Shown here: positions 33,375-40,606 of the stretch, one piece after another
Position numbering within the stretch: the stretch's first letter is position 1
Layout: each line of letters opens with the position of its first letter
Origin: a virus
Virus record (IMG/VR): IMGVR_UViG_3300024999_000004
Span: 1 to 64,000 of that record
Reading direction: 5' to 3' (one strand)
Length of the DNA stretch: 64,000 nt
Notes under the pieces: generated by a model
Seen by the model: the letters and a program-made list of their open reading frames with translations, nothing else
Databases searched by the model: none
Told to the model about the DNA's origin: nothing
Position numbers and translations under genes: made by a program

Positions 33375-33749
33375 ATGAAGGCAAAAAGAGTCTATGACTT
33401 CAGGGGCTTTGAAGGTCCGGACGCTTCGCTTGAAATATCACTTTTTGAGTATGGCCTCGCTTGGAAATGCACAAGCAAAACAAAGCAAGATTATTGCTTT
33501 GTATACGGCGTGCGCGCAAGCGATAAGGGAGAATATGACCGCTTCACCTATGCTACTCTTTCCCTTGACGACTGGAAGTCAATTGTCAATGAATCATGGT
33601 TCAAGGCGGAATCGGTAGGAAATTACTTCGAACGTTCCGCCGAAACCTTGATAGAAGGATTCCCTGAATCTTTGCATGAGGGCGTGATATACCATGGAAC
33701 GGAGAATATTTTCGGTTCTTGCTACCATGAAGGGTTTGTAATAGTATGA
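33375..33749 (+). CDS. Hypothetical protein, 124 aa
   Basis: ATG at 33375 with AAGGAAGG eight bases upstream. MKAKRVYDFRGFEGPDASLE, then YTLSLDDWKSI-type text (YATLSLDDWKSIVNESWFKA). Looks like a compact beta/alpha protein. No family recognised. Overlaps the next gene's start. Confidence 0.55.
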   Translation: MKAKRVYDFRGFEGPDASLEISLFEYGLAWKCTSKTKQDYCFVYGVRASDKGEYDRFTYATLSLDDWKSIVNESWFKAESVGNYFERSAETLIEGFPESLHEGVIYHGTENIFGSCYHEGFVIV

Positions 33750-33910
33750 ACGCGCTGGCGAAATTCGAAGCGGAACCGTGTATCGGCGTACCGCTGGAAT
33801 GGCTTCAACTGATAAAAGCCCACGCGCTTGAGCAAACACGGATTGCATTGATATCGCGCGAGCTGGACGATATGATCGATAGCGCGTGCCTTGACAGCGA
33901 CGAAGATTGA
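33746..33910 (+). CDS. Hypothetical protein, 54 aa
   Basis: ATG overlaps the previous stop. MNALAKFEAEPCIGVPLEWL and then helical LIKAHALEQTRIALISRELD, acidic at the end (DSACLDSDED). Function unknown. Confidence 0.55.
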   Translation: MNALAKFEAEPCIGVPLEWLQLIKAHALEQTRIALISRELDDMIDSACLDSDED

Positions 33911-33925
33911 AAGGAGGGTAGAACC

Positions 33926-34219
33926 ATGAAAAGACAATTCAAGCCAGTACCTTGCAAGTATGGTGCACCTATGGGAAGGGATTCCTTCGGAGACCCGCGC
34001 AAAGTATCGGACAAGCGAATTTCACTTTTCCGCGTCCGTATGGTTGACGGAGACTATGACGACGGAGGCGCGTATTGGGGTGGATATCCTTCCTCTCCGC
34101 TCTACTGCGCAAGGACCGGCGACGGTTCAACCTATCGGGACTTCGCGCGCGCGAAAAGCCGGAAGGAAGCGGCGGAGATAATGGAAATTCCGGACTCCAA
34201 GCTTAAAATAAGGGCATAG
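33926..34219 (+). CDS. Hypothetical protein, 97 aa
   Basis: ATG with AAGGAGGG upstream. MKRQFKPVPCKYGAPMGRDS, Gly/Tyr-rich middle (DDGGAYWGGYPSSPLYCART) and a basic helix (ARAKSRKEAAEIMEIPDSKL). No family recognised. Confidence 0.55.
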   Translation: MKRQFKPVPCKYGAPMGRDSFGDPRKVSDKRISLFRVRMVDGDYDDGGAYWGGYPSSPLYCARTGDGSTYRDFARAKSRKEAAEIMEIPDSKLKIRA

Positions 34220-34232
34220 AGGGCTTCCCTTT

Positions 34233-34253
34233 CCTTCCTTGTATAAAGGAAGG
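34233..34253 (+). repeat. Leader hairpin A, copy 2
   Basis: CCTTCCTT GTATA AAGGAAGG, followed by a second hairpin region around 34260-34277 (AACGC TTTAT GCG). Precedes a gene starting at 34306. Same layout as 33291 and 34970. Confidence 0.6.
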
Positions 34254-34305
34254 ATGAGGAAACGCTTTATGCGCTTCATATCCATTTACTAAGGAAGGTA
34301 CTATC

Positions 34306-34548
34306 ATGCGTTCCAAACGTTCCGACCTGATTCGCCGCGCCTTGCGCCTCCGATCCTCGGCCCTCCGCGCCTCCGACCCTCTCATGTGCGCGCTCCTGCT
34401 ACGGCAAGCGAACGCATGTTTGCTTAAATCCGAGCGGCTTGACTCGATACTTCCGAGGAATCCGGTACGCGACTGCCGGGCGGCTATCATCGAAGGTCCC
34501 TATCGTGCCATGGCGCGGGCTTCAAGGTTCGCGGGAATAGAAGACTGA
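34306..34548 (+). CDS. Small basic protein, 80 aa
   Basis: ATG with AAGGAAGG upstream. Very Arg/Ser/Leu-rich: MRSKRSDLIRRALRLRSSAL and LMCALLLRQANACLLKSERL. Helical, probably nucleic-acid or membrane associated. No family recognised. Confidence 0.5.
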   Translation: MRSKRSDLIRRALRLRSSALRASDPLMCALLLRQANACLLKSERLDSILPRNPVRDCRAAIIEGPYRAMARASRFAGIED

Positions 34549-34564
34549 AGGAAAGGAAGGAAAC

Positions 34565-34957
34565 ATGAAAGCGGATATATCGAAGACTCAAGGAATGGAT
34601 AAGTTTTCCGTAGGAAACTATCGGGAAAAAGAATTGTACTACGGCTACAAATGCGTAGACAAGAAGGACGAGCGCGCAATCATCGATCTCCGCCTATACG
34701 CTTCCCGGTCCGATAAGTACGGACGCAAATATGCGGTTATCTGGACGAAAGACGGAGCGGGGAAAGGATACGCGGGCGGTTACGGGTATGACAAGAAAAG
34801 CGCAGCCGTAAGCTCCGCGATAGAAGACGCGGGGATAAGCTTGAGCGAAAGGATCGACGGGGTAGGGGAAGATGCAATCCGCTCCGCGCTTTCCGCGATC
34901 ATGGAAGCATACGGCTATACGCCGGAGGCTTGGATTCTCGTCGAATTCTACGCGTAG
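34565..34957 (+). CDS. Hypothetical protein, 130 aa
   Basis: ATG with GGAAAGG upstream. YYGYKCVDKKDERAIIDLRL and KYAVIWTKDGAGKGYAGGYG indicate a beta-rich start; then IRSALSAIMEAYGYTPEAW helix. The alternation suggests a compact alpha/beta protein. No family recognised. Confidence 0.55.
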   Translation: MKADISKTQGMDKFSVGNYREKELYYGYKCVDKKDERAIIDLRLYASRSDKYGRKYAVIWTKDGAGKGYAGGYGYDKKSAAVSSAIEDAGISLSERIDGVGEDAIRSALSAIMEAYGYTPEAWILVEFYA

Positions 34958-34969
34958 AACGCTTCGCCT

Positions 34970-34993
34970 GCCTTCCAGTACCTATTGGAAGGC
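34970..34993 (+). repeat. Leader hairpin A, copy 3
   Basis: GCCTTCCA/TGGAAGGC stem, followed by GAATCG...CGATTC second stem (34998-35018). Could also be overlapped by a promoter (TTGGAA, 17 bp, TATACA at 35008). Precedes the gene at 35045. Confidence 0.6.
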
Positions 34994-35044
34994 GGATCGA
35001 ATCGCTTTATACACGATTCAATATATTCTCGCAAGGAGCGTACT

Positions 35045-35428
35045 ATGGAAGCAAGGAAAGCAATCGAACAGATCCGGAATGAAGCCTATCACAAGGAACA
35101 AAAGAAGGAAGCCCGCAAAGCCCTGAAGGCCAAAATCGGCTTCATCCCCAAAACCATCGATATTCAAGGCAAGGAATGGTTCGATAAAACGTACGGCAAT
35201 TCTTACTTCTCCGCCGTCGTAACGCTCGATTATCTCCTTCCTACGCAAAAAACCATCGTCCTGCCCTTCCAGTACGGCTACGGGGATTCCTACACGCAAG
35301 CGGCAGCCGAGGCCCTGGGGCTCAAGGCTCCCCTGTCATACTCCGCAAGGGAGGCGGGGATCATGCTGCGCGCGAATATCGAATGCGGATGCCTCCAGAG
35401 GGATGTCAAGAGGTGGGGGAGGGAATGA
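35045..35428 (+). CDS. Hypothetical protein, 127 aa
   Basis: ATG at 35045 (AAGGAGC upstream). Charged helical start (EARKAIEQIRNEAYHKEQKK), then FDKTYGNSYFSAVVTLDYLL strands and QYGYGDSYTQAAAEALGLKA. A small alpha/beta phage protein of unknown function. Overlaps the next gene by four bases. Confidence 0.55.
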   Translation: MEARKAIEQIRNEAYHKEQKKEARKALKAKIGFIPKTIDIQGKEWFDKTYGNSYFSAVVTLDYLLPTQKTIVLPFQYGYGDSYTQAAAEALGLKAPLSYSAREAGIMLRANIECGCLQRDVKRWGRE

Positions 35429-35850
35429 AGGAAGATCCCCGCGCAAAATTCAAGGAAGAATTCGACAACGAATGGAAGGCCGAAATATTCTCTCCATACG
35501 AGGATATCCCCCTCCTTTACTCTCCCGATAACCTGGAGCGCTTCAAGGAGCGTGTGAAAGTAGCTGCGCTCCTCCGCTATCGGCCTGACGATGAGGGAGT
35601 CCCGATCAACTGGTTCGCAGTCATTCAGGATTTAGGGATCGATTATACGTACATCATAAGGACACCGGAATTCATGGTCCAAAGGATCGAGGGCTACATG
35701 GACCGGCTATATGAATCGGAAGGAGCCTTGATCCGGCTATACAACGGCGGGGCTATAGATATCATGGGGCTTGATTCCGTCAATGCTCGGATTCTCCCGG
35801 AGATTCTACGGGAGATAGCTTTGTACGAGGAAAGGAGCGTATCAAGATGA
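35425..35850 (+). CDS. Hypothetical protein, 141 aa
   Basis: ATGA overlap with the previous gene sets the start at 35425. MKEDPRAKFKEEFDNEWKAE resembles the tail of the 37-residue ORF at 36086 (NKFKELFDKEWQGE), suggesting shared ancestry. Remainder helical, acidic. Function unknown. Confidence 0.55.
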   Translation: MKEDPRAKFKEEFDNEWKAEIFSPYEDIPLLYSPDNLERFKERVKVAALLRYRPDDEGVPINWFAVIQDLGIDYTYIIRTPEFMVQRIEGYMDRLYESEGALIRLYNGGAIDIMGLDSVNARILPEILREIALYEERSVSR

Positions 35851-36062
35851 AGGAAGCCCGCTGGAAAACTGCAGTGAAGGAAGAGGCGAAGAAAGGAAAG
35901 GAGGGCTCTTTTATTCCGGCAATAAAGGAGCACAGAAAATTATGGGCAAGAATCCATGAATCCTGCCCCCTGATTCCTATGCCGCTACTATCAAAAAGCA
36001 AGGAAACCATAGAACGATACGCCCTGAAGCAAGGGCTTGTGTTTGTGCGGTTCAGGAGCTAG
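35847..36062 (+). CDS. Small basic protein, 71 aa
   Basis: Coupled by ATGA. MKEARWKTAVKEEAKKGKEG and RHAL-like helix (KSKETIERYALKQGLVFVRF). Lys/Arg-rich. Function unknown. Confidence 0.5.
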   Translation: MKEARWKTAVKEEAKKGKEGSFIPAIKEHRKLWARIHESCPLIPMPLLSKSKETIERYALKQGLVFVRFRS

Positions 36063-36085
36063 ACCCTACTAAGGAGCACAAGGAA

Positions 36086-36199
36086 ATGAAGAATTCCATC
36101 GTAGTAGACGGGAAGAAGCGAGCTTGTCTTATGAAGCAAGGCAACAAATTCAAGGAACTATTCGACAAAGAATGGCAAGGAGAGTGCTATAATGAATAA
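36086..36199 (+). pseudogene. 37-aa hybrid/remnant ORF
   Basis: ATG with AAGGA upstream. Its first 12 residues (MKNSIVVDGKKR) repeat the start of the intact gene at 36502 almost to the base. Its second half (KFKELFDKEWQGE) matches the N-terminus of the gene at 35425. It looks like a recombination-made hybrid or a decayed copy, though it could still be translated. Confidence 0.6.
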
Positions 36200-36407
36200 G
36201 GCTTATGTTATTCGAAACAATAAAGGATATATACGTATCTACGAAGATGCGGGATGCTTTGAAGTAGTAGAGGATATCTCTGATGCTACATTCTATGACT
36301 CCGAAACCTTTGCGTATGAGGGGCTGCTCAAACTAGGAAACGCCCTTCGCAGTTTTTCCGTTGAATTCTACCTAATACAATGCGTGGCTATAGTCTACGC
36401 GCGATAA
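36192..36407 (+). CDS. Hypothetical protein, 71 aa
   Basis: ATG overlaps the preceding short ORF. MNKAYVIRNNKGYIRIYEDA then DISDATFYDSETFAYEGLLK indicate a small beta/alpha protein. Low GC compared with neighbours. No family recognised. Confidence 0.5.
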   Translation: MNKAYVIRNNKGYIRIYEDAGCFEVVEDISDATFYDSETFAYEGLLKLGNALRSFSVEFYLIQCVAIVYAR

Positions 36408-36412
36408 CCACA

Positions 36413-36473
36413 AGGAGGCCGCAGCGACAATATGCACAGTCATAAAATCAGCTTATAGGCGGCGAATTCACCC
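36413..36473 (+). repeat. Composite intergenic repeat, copy 1
   Basis: A 28-bp block starting AGGAGGCCGCAGCG and ending GCACAGT is identical at 37597-37624. Both are followed by a reverse-oriented GAAKTCGCCGCC motif with TATAGGC (36451-36473 here). Sits between small genes; mobile or regulatory nature unknown. Confidence 0.7.
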
Positions 36474-36501
36474 ACAAGAATACAAGAAGGAGCATATCAA
36501 G

Positions 36502-36798
36502 ATGAAGAATTCCATCGTAGTAGACGGGAAGAAGCGGACATGCGTCATTTACGACAACGGAGGGCCGGACGCGCCCGACGGCTCCATAGACCGCTATACC
36601 GTCATCCTCCGGGCCTATCGGGACAAGGGGCTAGGATGCATGGTATATCCCTACCTTGCGTGCTCGGAATCCCCCTTCCAGTCATTCGGGCAGAATGGGG
36701 ATTCATACGAATCAATCCGTGGTAAGCATCTAGGAAAGCGCGTCACCTTCGAAGACGCTCCAGAAGACGTGAAGGCGTTCATACTTCAGGAATTCTAG
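36502..36798 (+). CDS. Conserved phage protein, 98 aa
   Basis: ATG with AAGGAG upstream. VIYDNGGPDAPDGSIDRYTV, then YPYLACSESPFQSFGQNGDS and HLGKRVTFEDAPEDVKAFIL match a widely seen phage protein of unknown function (DNGG...DRYTV, FGQ, HLGK). Its first 12 codons are repeated at 36086. Confidence 0.65.
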   Translation: MKNSIVVDGKKRTCVIYDNGGPDAPDGSIDRYTVILRAYRDKGLGCMVYPYLACSESPFQSFGQNGDSYESIRGKHLGKRVTFEDAPEDVKAFILQEF

Positions 36799-36800
36799 CG

Positions 36801-36821
36801 CCCTCCCCTGCATAGGGAGGG
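36801..36821 (+). repeat. Intergenic hairpin
   Basis: CCCTCCC/GGGAGGG stem with a 7-base loop, just after the stop at 36798. No U-run. Related in position to the leader hairpins at 33291, 34233 and 34970. Confidence 0.5.
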
Positions 36822-36847
36822 AATCAAAGGATCAAGGAAGGAAAACG

Positions 36848-37159
36848 ATGGAAGCGACAAAACTAGCGGGAATACTCGCAGAACATGCAGCATGGTTGAA
36901 AGACCTCACGAAAGGAGAACGCGCGAACCTCCGGGGCGCGAACCTCCGGGGCGCGAACCTCCGGGGCGCGAACCTCGATTTTTCCTGTTTCCCCCTCTGG
37001 TGCGGGGGGACAAGATTCAAGGCGGGTGACAAGTTGATCATGCAGGTTCTGGCGCATCTTTGCTCCTGGGAAGTATCAGAGGAGGCGAAGGAAGAACTCG
37101 ACAAAGTAAGGGAGTATGCGAAAAAGTCGCATAGAGCGGAGGAATGCGGTATCCTCTAG
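36848..37159 (+). CDS. Short pentapeptide-repeat protein
   Basis: 103 residues. Residues about 26-43 carry LRGAN repeats (RANLRGANLRGANLRGANLD) encoded by a 15-bp DNA repeat (about 36924-36975). Then GGTRFKAGDKLIMQVLAHLC and a helical end. The array is only 3-4 units, too short for a full beta-helix, so it may be an interaction patch. Similar short pentapeptide proteins occur in phages. Confidence 0.7.
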   Translation: MEATKLAGILAEHAAWLKDLTKGERANLRGANLRGANLRGANLDFSCFPLWCGGTRFKAGDKLIMQVLAHLCSWEVSEEAKEELDKVREYAKKSHRAEECGIL

Positions 37160-37190
37160 CCCGCGCGGCTTAATAAGGAGAAAACCTTAT

Positions 37191-37598
37191 ATGGATCTAG
37201 CTATAGGCTACTTATTGTTCCTCGCATTCGTCCCGCAAACAGAAAACGCAACCTTCCATCCTGTCTACGGGGGCTTTGAACAAAGCATTACAGAACCCGC
37301 GTTCGTAGCATCCATGGGCCTTAAGTTCACTCTAGGAAGATTCACGCTCTCCCCTACCATAGAAACGTACACAATGAAAAGCAAGGAATCTCCGTTTTTC
37401 AACCCCTTCCGCTCGGACTATGAAATCAGGGCGGAATTCCGGCTCTCCGATAAGGACGCGCCAACGCAAGTAACGGCGGGCGCATGGCATGAATGCGTGC
37501 ATCCCGTGGACTCCGGGGACCTCCCCTCCGTTGTCAACAGATACGCGGGAGGGGAAACGCGATTTTATCTCAAGATTCAAGGGCTCACGGGTCCCTAG
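37191..37598 (+). CDS. Putative exported/outer-membrane-like protein
   Basis: 135 residues, ATG at 37191 (AAGGAG upstream). Hydrophobic start (DLAIGYLLFLAFVPQ) without a clear basic n-region, then strands such as EPAFVASMGLKFTLGRFTLS and TVAGAW-type text that resemble a small barrel. The WHECVHPVDSGDLPSVVNRY block is distinctive. Possibly an envelope protein; weakly supported. Confidence 0.45.
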   Translation: MDLAIGYLLFLAFVPQTENATFHPVYGGFEQSITEPAFVASMGLKFTLGRFTLSPTIETYTMKSKESPFFNPFRSDYEIRAEFRLSDKDAPTQVTAGAWHECVHPVDSGDLPSVVNRYAGGETRFYLKIQGLTGP

Positions 37599-37694
37599 GA
37601 GGCCGCAGCGACAATATGCACAGTATATAGAAGGAAGTTGATCCAACTCACGCCTATAGGCCCGAAATTGCCTCCCTGGGCGGCGACTTCGCCC
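37597..37694 (+). repeat. Composite intergenic repeat, copy 2
   Basis: Same 28-bp block as 36413 (37597-37624), ending with the reverse-oriented motif GGGCGAAGTCGCCGCC at 37677-37694 when read leftward. Overlaps the stop of the gene before it. Confidence 0.7.
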
Positions 37695-37696
37695 AT

Positions 37697-37826
37697 AAAA
37701 GACCCCGCGCATGGGGATAAAAGACCCCGCGCATGGGGATAAAAGACCCCGCGCATGGGGATAAAAGACCCCGCGCAAAGGGCAAAAGACCCCGCGCATG
37801 GGGATAAAAGACCCCGCGCAAAGGGC
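37697..37826 (+). repeat. Six tandem 21-22 bp hairpin units
   Basis: Units AAAAGACCCCGCGCATGGGG plus AT (37697, 37719, 37741, 37784) and variants with CGCAAAGGGC (37763, 37806). Each contains a CCCC/GGGG or CCC/GGG mini-stem. No unit is a spacer-separated array, and reading frames through it are probably incidental. Confidence 0.85.
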
Positions 37827-37866
37827 AAAAGACCCTATACGGGAGTACAAGAAGGAGCACAGACAA

Positions 37867-38385
37867 ATGAAATTCGAAGAAGGCAAGAGCTACAAAATAA
37901 TAAAAAGTGCGACGAATCCCCCCGGCCCTCCTGTCAGTCTACACGACGGCTCACCTCATCTCTGCACCAAAGCCGTACCCGAAAGTGCGAACGTACACGC
38001 AAGCTTCGATTGCGACGAATCCCCGGCCCTTATGACGATCTACACGCCGGAGGATATGGCGGACTTTCAGGAGGTGGCCACCGCCCGCAACGGAGTATTC
38101 ATGGAAGCTTCCTACTTGGAAGCAGGCAACGAAAGCAACAAATTATTCGGGGTAGATGCGAACCACCTGAAGGACAAAACCATCGAAGTCCTCCGCATAG
38201 GGGAAGGAGAAAACACGGAAACGGCCGTCCTGATGGCCATAAGGAGCGGGGTCCTCACGTCCCGGGATCTTGCGGCCTTCACGGCGTATACGATCAGCGA
38301 AGCCTACGGAAAGGCTCAGATGAGGGAAGCCGCCCCGGATTCGCTCACGGCCCTCATGGAAGCCCTGAAGGGATATCGAGGATGA
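37867..38385 (+). CDS. Hypothetical protein, 172 aa
   Basis: ATG at 37867 with AAGGAG upstream; the ORF continues upstream through the repeats but that part lacks a ribosome site. FEEGKSYKIIKSATNPPGPP, SAYTPEDMADFQEVATARNG-type helices and a C-terminal IRSGVLTSRDLAAFTAYTIS. No family recognised. Coupled to the next gene. Confidence 0.55.
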   Translation: MKFEEGKSYKIIKSATNPPGPPVSLHDGSPHLCTKAVPESANVHASFDCDESPALMTIYTPEDMADFQEVATARNGVFMEASYLEAGNESNKLFGVDANHLKDKTIEVLRIGEGENTETAVLMAIRSGVLTSRDLAAFTAYTISEAYGKAQMREAAPDSLTALMEALKGYRG

Positions 38386-38678
38386 AAACCACGGAAGCAA
38401 GGATATTCTGCGGCAGAGATGCCGAAGGCCCTATCATCATGGTCGGGGGGACGAAGGAAAAAATCTGCGGCATAGACGTGATTCAATACTTCCAGAAGCC
38501 TCCCTACAAGGAGGCTGCGAAGCATACAAAGTATGTATGCTGGGAAGGAAGAATCCGGACGGATATCGTCCCGGGAACCATGCTGGAGGAATCAACGGAA
38601 GACTGCGCAGACCTGATCGAAAGGTTCTTCCCCTACGCCACAATAAAATACGTCACCTTGGAGGAGGTGCTGCAATAG
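38382..38678 (+). CDS. Hypothetical protein, 98 aa
   Basis: ATGA overlap. MKTTEARIFCGRDAEGPIIM, then GIDVIQYFQKPPYKEAAKHT and LIERFFPYATIKYVTLEEVL. Compact alpha/beta pattern. Last gene before a strong terminator. Confidence 0.55.
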   Translation: MKTTEARIFCGRDAEGPIIMVGGTKEKICGIDVIQYFQKPPYKEAAKHTKYVCWEGRIRTDIVPGTMLEESTEDCADLIERFFPYATIKYVTLEEVLQ

Positions 38679-38691
38679 GTACAGGGAATCA

Positions 38692-38735
38692 GAGGCCCCG
38701 GAGGCAAGGAATCCATGAATCCGGGGCCTCCATTT
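38692..38735 (+). terminator. Strong intrinsic terminator
   Basis: Perfect 10-bp stem GAGGCCCCGG / CCGGGGCCTC with a 19-base loop, followed by CATTTTAA. Ends the small-gene block before the AT-rich non-coding region. Confidence 0.85.
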
Positions 38736-40088
38736 TAATACAAAATCAAGGATAACTTGGCATGAAAACCCTCGAACGAATTTTTACGATTTTTTATTTT
38801 TTCTTCGCGTATAGAAGGTGTAAGTGTATGATTTTTCATACGCCTGACGATATTTCGACATTCATCGAAATCTAAATATAGAAAAATTCATCGGTATGGA
38901 CATTTTGGAGATAAAAGTTAAGTCCTTATATAGAAACAAGTTACGTGAGATTTTGGCGGAAAAATGCATAAAATGAGTTTATTTTAAAGTCATACAGGGT
39001 AAGGAGTTACGCTAAGTTTTTCGTACATATAGAAAATAATATACTGTAAGTCCTTACTGGATAAGGAATTAAGAAAACATTACAATCATTATAATTATAA
39101 TGTTCACATACAGTGACGAAAAACGTAACTCTTTACTGGATAAGGAATTACGTTTTTCTTTGGTGAAAAAATAATTTACTTTTCTGGCAAGAGTGGTGTA
39201 ACTCTTTACTATGCAAGGAATTATTTTACACCGGAATCTGGGTTTTTGGCGCATTTTGCGTGGACGCTAATTCCTTTCTATGTAAGGAGTTATGCATAGG
39301 CACTAAAAATTCCTATCTTTTCCCCAAGATATGCGTAGTTTATACACCAAATTCGGAAACGACCTATGTAAATCCTTACAGGGAAAGGAAATATTCGTTT
39401 GTGTTTTATGCATAAAATATACAGAAAATAGGAAGGTTTGCACTGAATGAGCAAGAGTCAGGGGAGCATAAGAACTCGGGTTCAAAGTAAAGCTACACCT
39501 AACAAGGAGTTATGAAAAAGAGAGTCCGGGGGTCCAGAGGCAGAAATTCAAAGAATACGGGAAAAACGCATACAATTATGCAGTGAGTGGAGATGAAGAA
39601 AAATAAAATTCGGGGCTCGGGGCTCGGGGGTAGCAAGAATCGTACCAAGCGGGAATCTTAGACAAGACTAACAATGAAATAACTCTTTATGTAGCAAGGA
39701 TGTGGGGGCCCTATAGGGAGGGTTTTCAATTATTTTTCTTTTTATTTATATTTTATTACCAAATATGAACATTTCTGAAAAAAGCAAAACATTATAATTG
39801 TAATGTTTTGAAAAAAGTTTTGATTTGGTGAAAAGATATAAATAAACATAATTTTTCGCTGTAATTCGTGGCTATGTATAGAGTTAAGGTGTTTTTCTGT
39901 TGTTTTTGTTTTCCCTTCTAATGCCTTTTGGCGGAAAAATAGACGTTTTGTCGTATGCATTTTGGAGCCCCGAGCCCCGAGCCCCGAGCCCCGAGCCCCG
40001 AGCCCCGCCAACCAGTAGTCAAGAGCCCCGAGCCCCGAGCCCCGCCCACCAGTATTCAAGAGCCCCCGAGCTAAAAACTTAAAACTTC
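38736..40088. other. AT-rich non-coding region with many imperfect palindromes
   Basis: About 1.35 kb with no supportable gene. At least six copies of a ~25-bp imperfect palindrome (consensus about TAACTCYTTACTNNATAAGG then AATTA) lie near 38919, 39046, 39119, 39195, 39265, 39368 and 39676. Two are closed by longer stems (AAAACGTAA/TTACGTTTT at 39119-39156; GGTGTAA/TTACACC at 39195-39232). Another palindrome family, ACATTA...TAATGT, occurs at 39077 and 39790. GAGCCCC tandem repeats lie at 39965-40055, complementary to GGGGCTC repeats at 39611. Candidate origin, partition-like site or structured RNA; function unknown. Confidence 0.6.
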
Positions 40089-40117
40089 TTGACAAAAAAT
40101 AAATTAAAGAGTATATT
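40089..40117 (+). promoter_or_regulatory. Sigma-70 promoter for AbrB-like pair
   Basis: TTGACA (40089-40094), 17-bp AT-rich spacer, TATATT (40112-40117). Confidence 0.85.
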
Positions 40118-40144
40118 ATTTAAGTATTAATTACACCGCGTTTG

Positions 40145-40345
40145 ATGGAAGCCAAGATGCACGAAGGCAGAAAAGAAGTTAAGGTATTGAAAGTTCCGGA
40201 GGGCGATGATTTTGTTCTCGGCTTGCCGCGTTACTTCGTCCGGGACCTGCACAACCGGGGAGTGGAGTATGTACGTTTCACTGTGAAAGGGGCAGTCATA
40301 ACCATCGAGCCAATGAACCCCGGATTCCTTGCTCCCTCTCATTGA
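40145..40345 (+). CDS. AbrB/MazE-like DNA-binding protein
   Basis: 66 residues. EVKVLKVPEGDDFVLGLPRY then FVRDLHNRGVEYVRFTVKG and AVITIEPMNPG show the swapped-hairpin layout: strand, proline-containing turn, helix, strand, I-T-I-P strand. It shares this arrangement with its downstream neighbour. Start is ATG 40145; ATG 40157 (GGAAG upstream) is an alternative. Could be a repressor or an antitoxin-like regulator; no toxin partner is visible. Confidence 0.6.
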   Translation: MEAKMHEGRKEVKVLKVPEGDDFVLGLPRYFVRDLHNRGVEYVRFTVKGAVITIEPMNPGFLAPSH

Positions 40346-40357
40346 TGAGGGCATTAA

Positions 40358-40591
40358 ATGATCAATTTTCACAGTGACTCTCTGGGGGTAGACGGGACAG
40401 TAGACAAGACCGTCAAGATCCCGGAAGGCCGCAGCAAGCAGTTTGTCCTCTCCCTTCCCGTAGCTGCGGTAGACGCCATGAGAGACCTTGGAGCCAAGAA
40501 GGTCAGTGTTATTGTGCTGAAGGAAGGCGGCATACTCATTGTCCCCGTGAATCCTCCCATAAACCATAACCCCTATAAGTTTCCTTCCTAG
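40358..40591 (+). CDS. AbrB/MazE-like protein, paralogue
   Basis: 77 residues. VDKTVKIPEGRSKQFVLSLP, then VAAVDAMRDLGAKKVSVIVL and KEGGILIVPVNPP: same strand-turn-helix-strand pattern as the gene before. Tandem paralogues just after the palindrome-rich region suggest DNA-binding regulators that might recognise those repeats (inference). Confidence 0.6.
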   Translation: MINFHSDSLGVDGTVDKTVKIPEGRSKQFVLSLPVAAVDAMRDLGAKKVSVIVLKEGGILIVPVNPPINHNPYKFPS

Positions 40592-40606
40592 CACGATAGA
40601 TATTCC

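Noticed and set aside
37697-37826. Possible CRISPR array
   Set aside because: Units are directly adjacent with no unique spacers and no cas gene in the window.
37332-37886. Leftward ORFs through the 22-bp repeats (RGVFYPHARGLLSP repeats)
   Set aside because: The repetitive protein simply reads the tandem DNA repeats and would overlap coding sequence on the other strand; no ribosome site.
39965-40055. GAGCCCC tandem repeats as a regulatory array
   Set aside because: Simple 7-bp slippage-type repeat; listed only as part of the non-coding region because nothing supports a specific role.
40145-40591. Toxin-antitoxin pair
   Set aside because: Both proteins look like the DNA-binding (AbrB/MazE) half; no toxin-like gene is adjacent.
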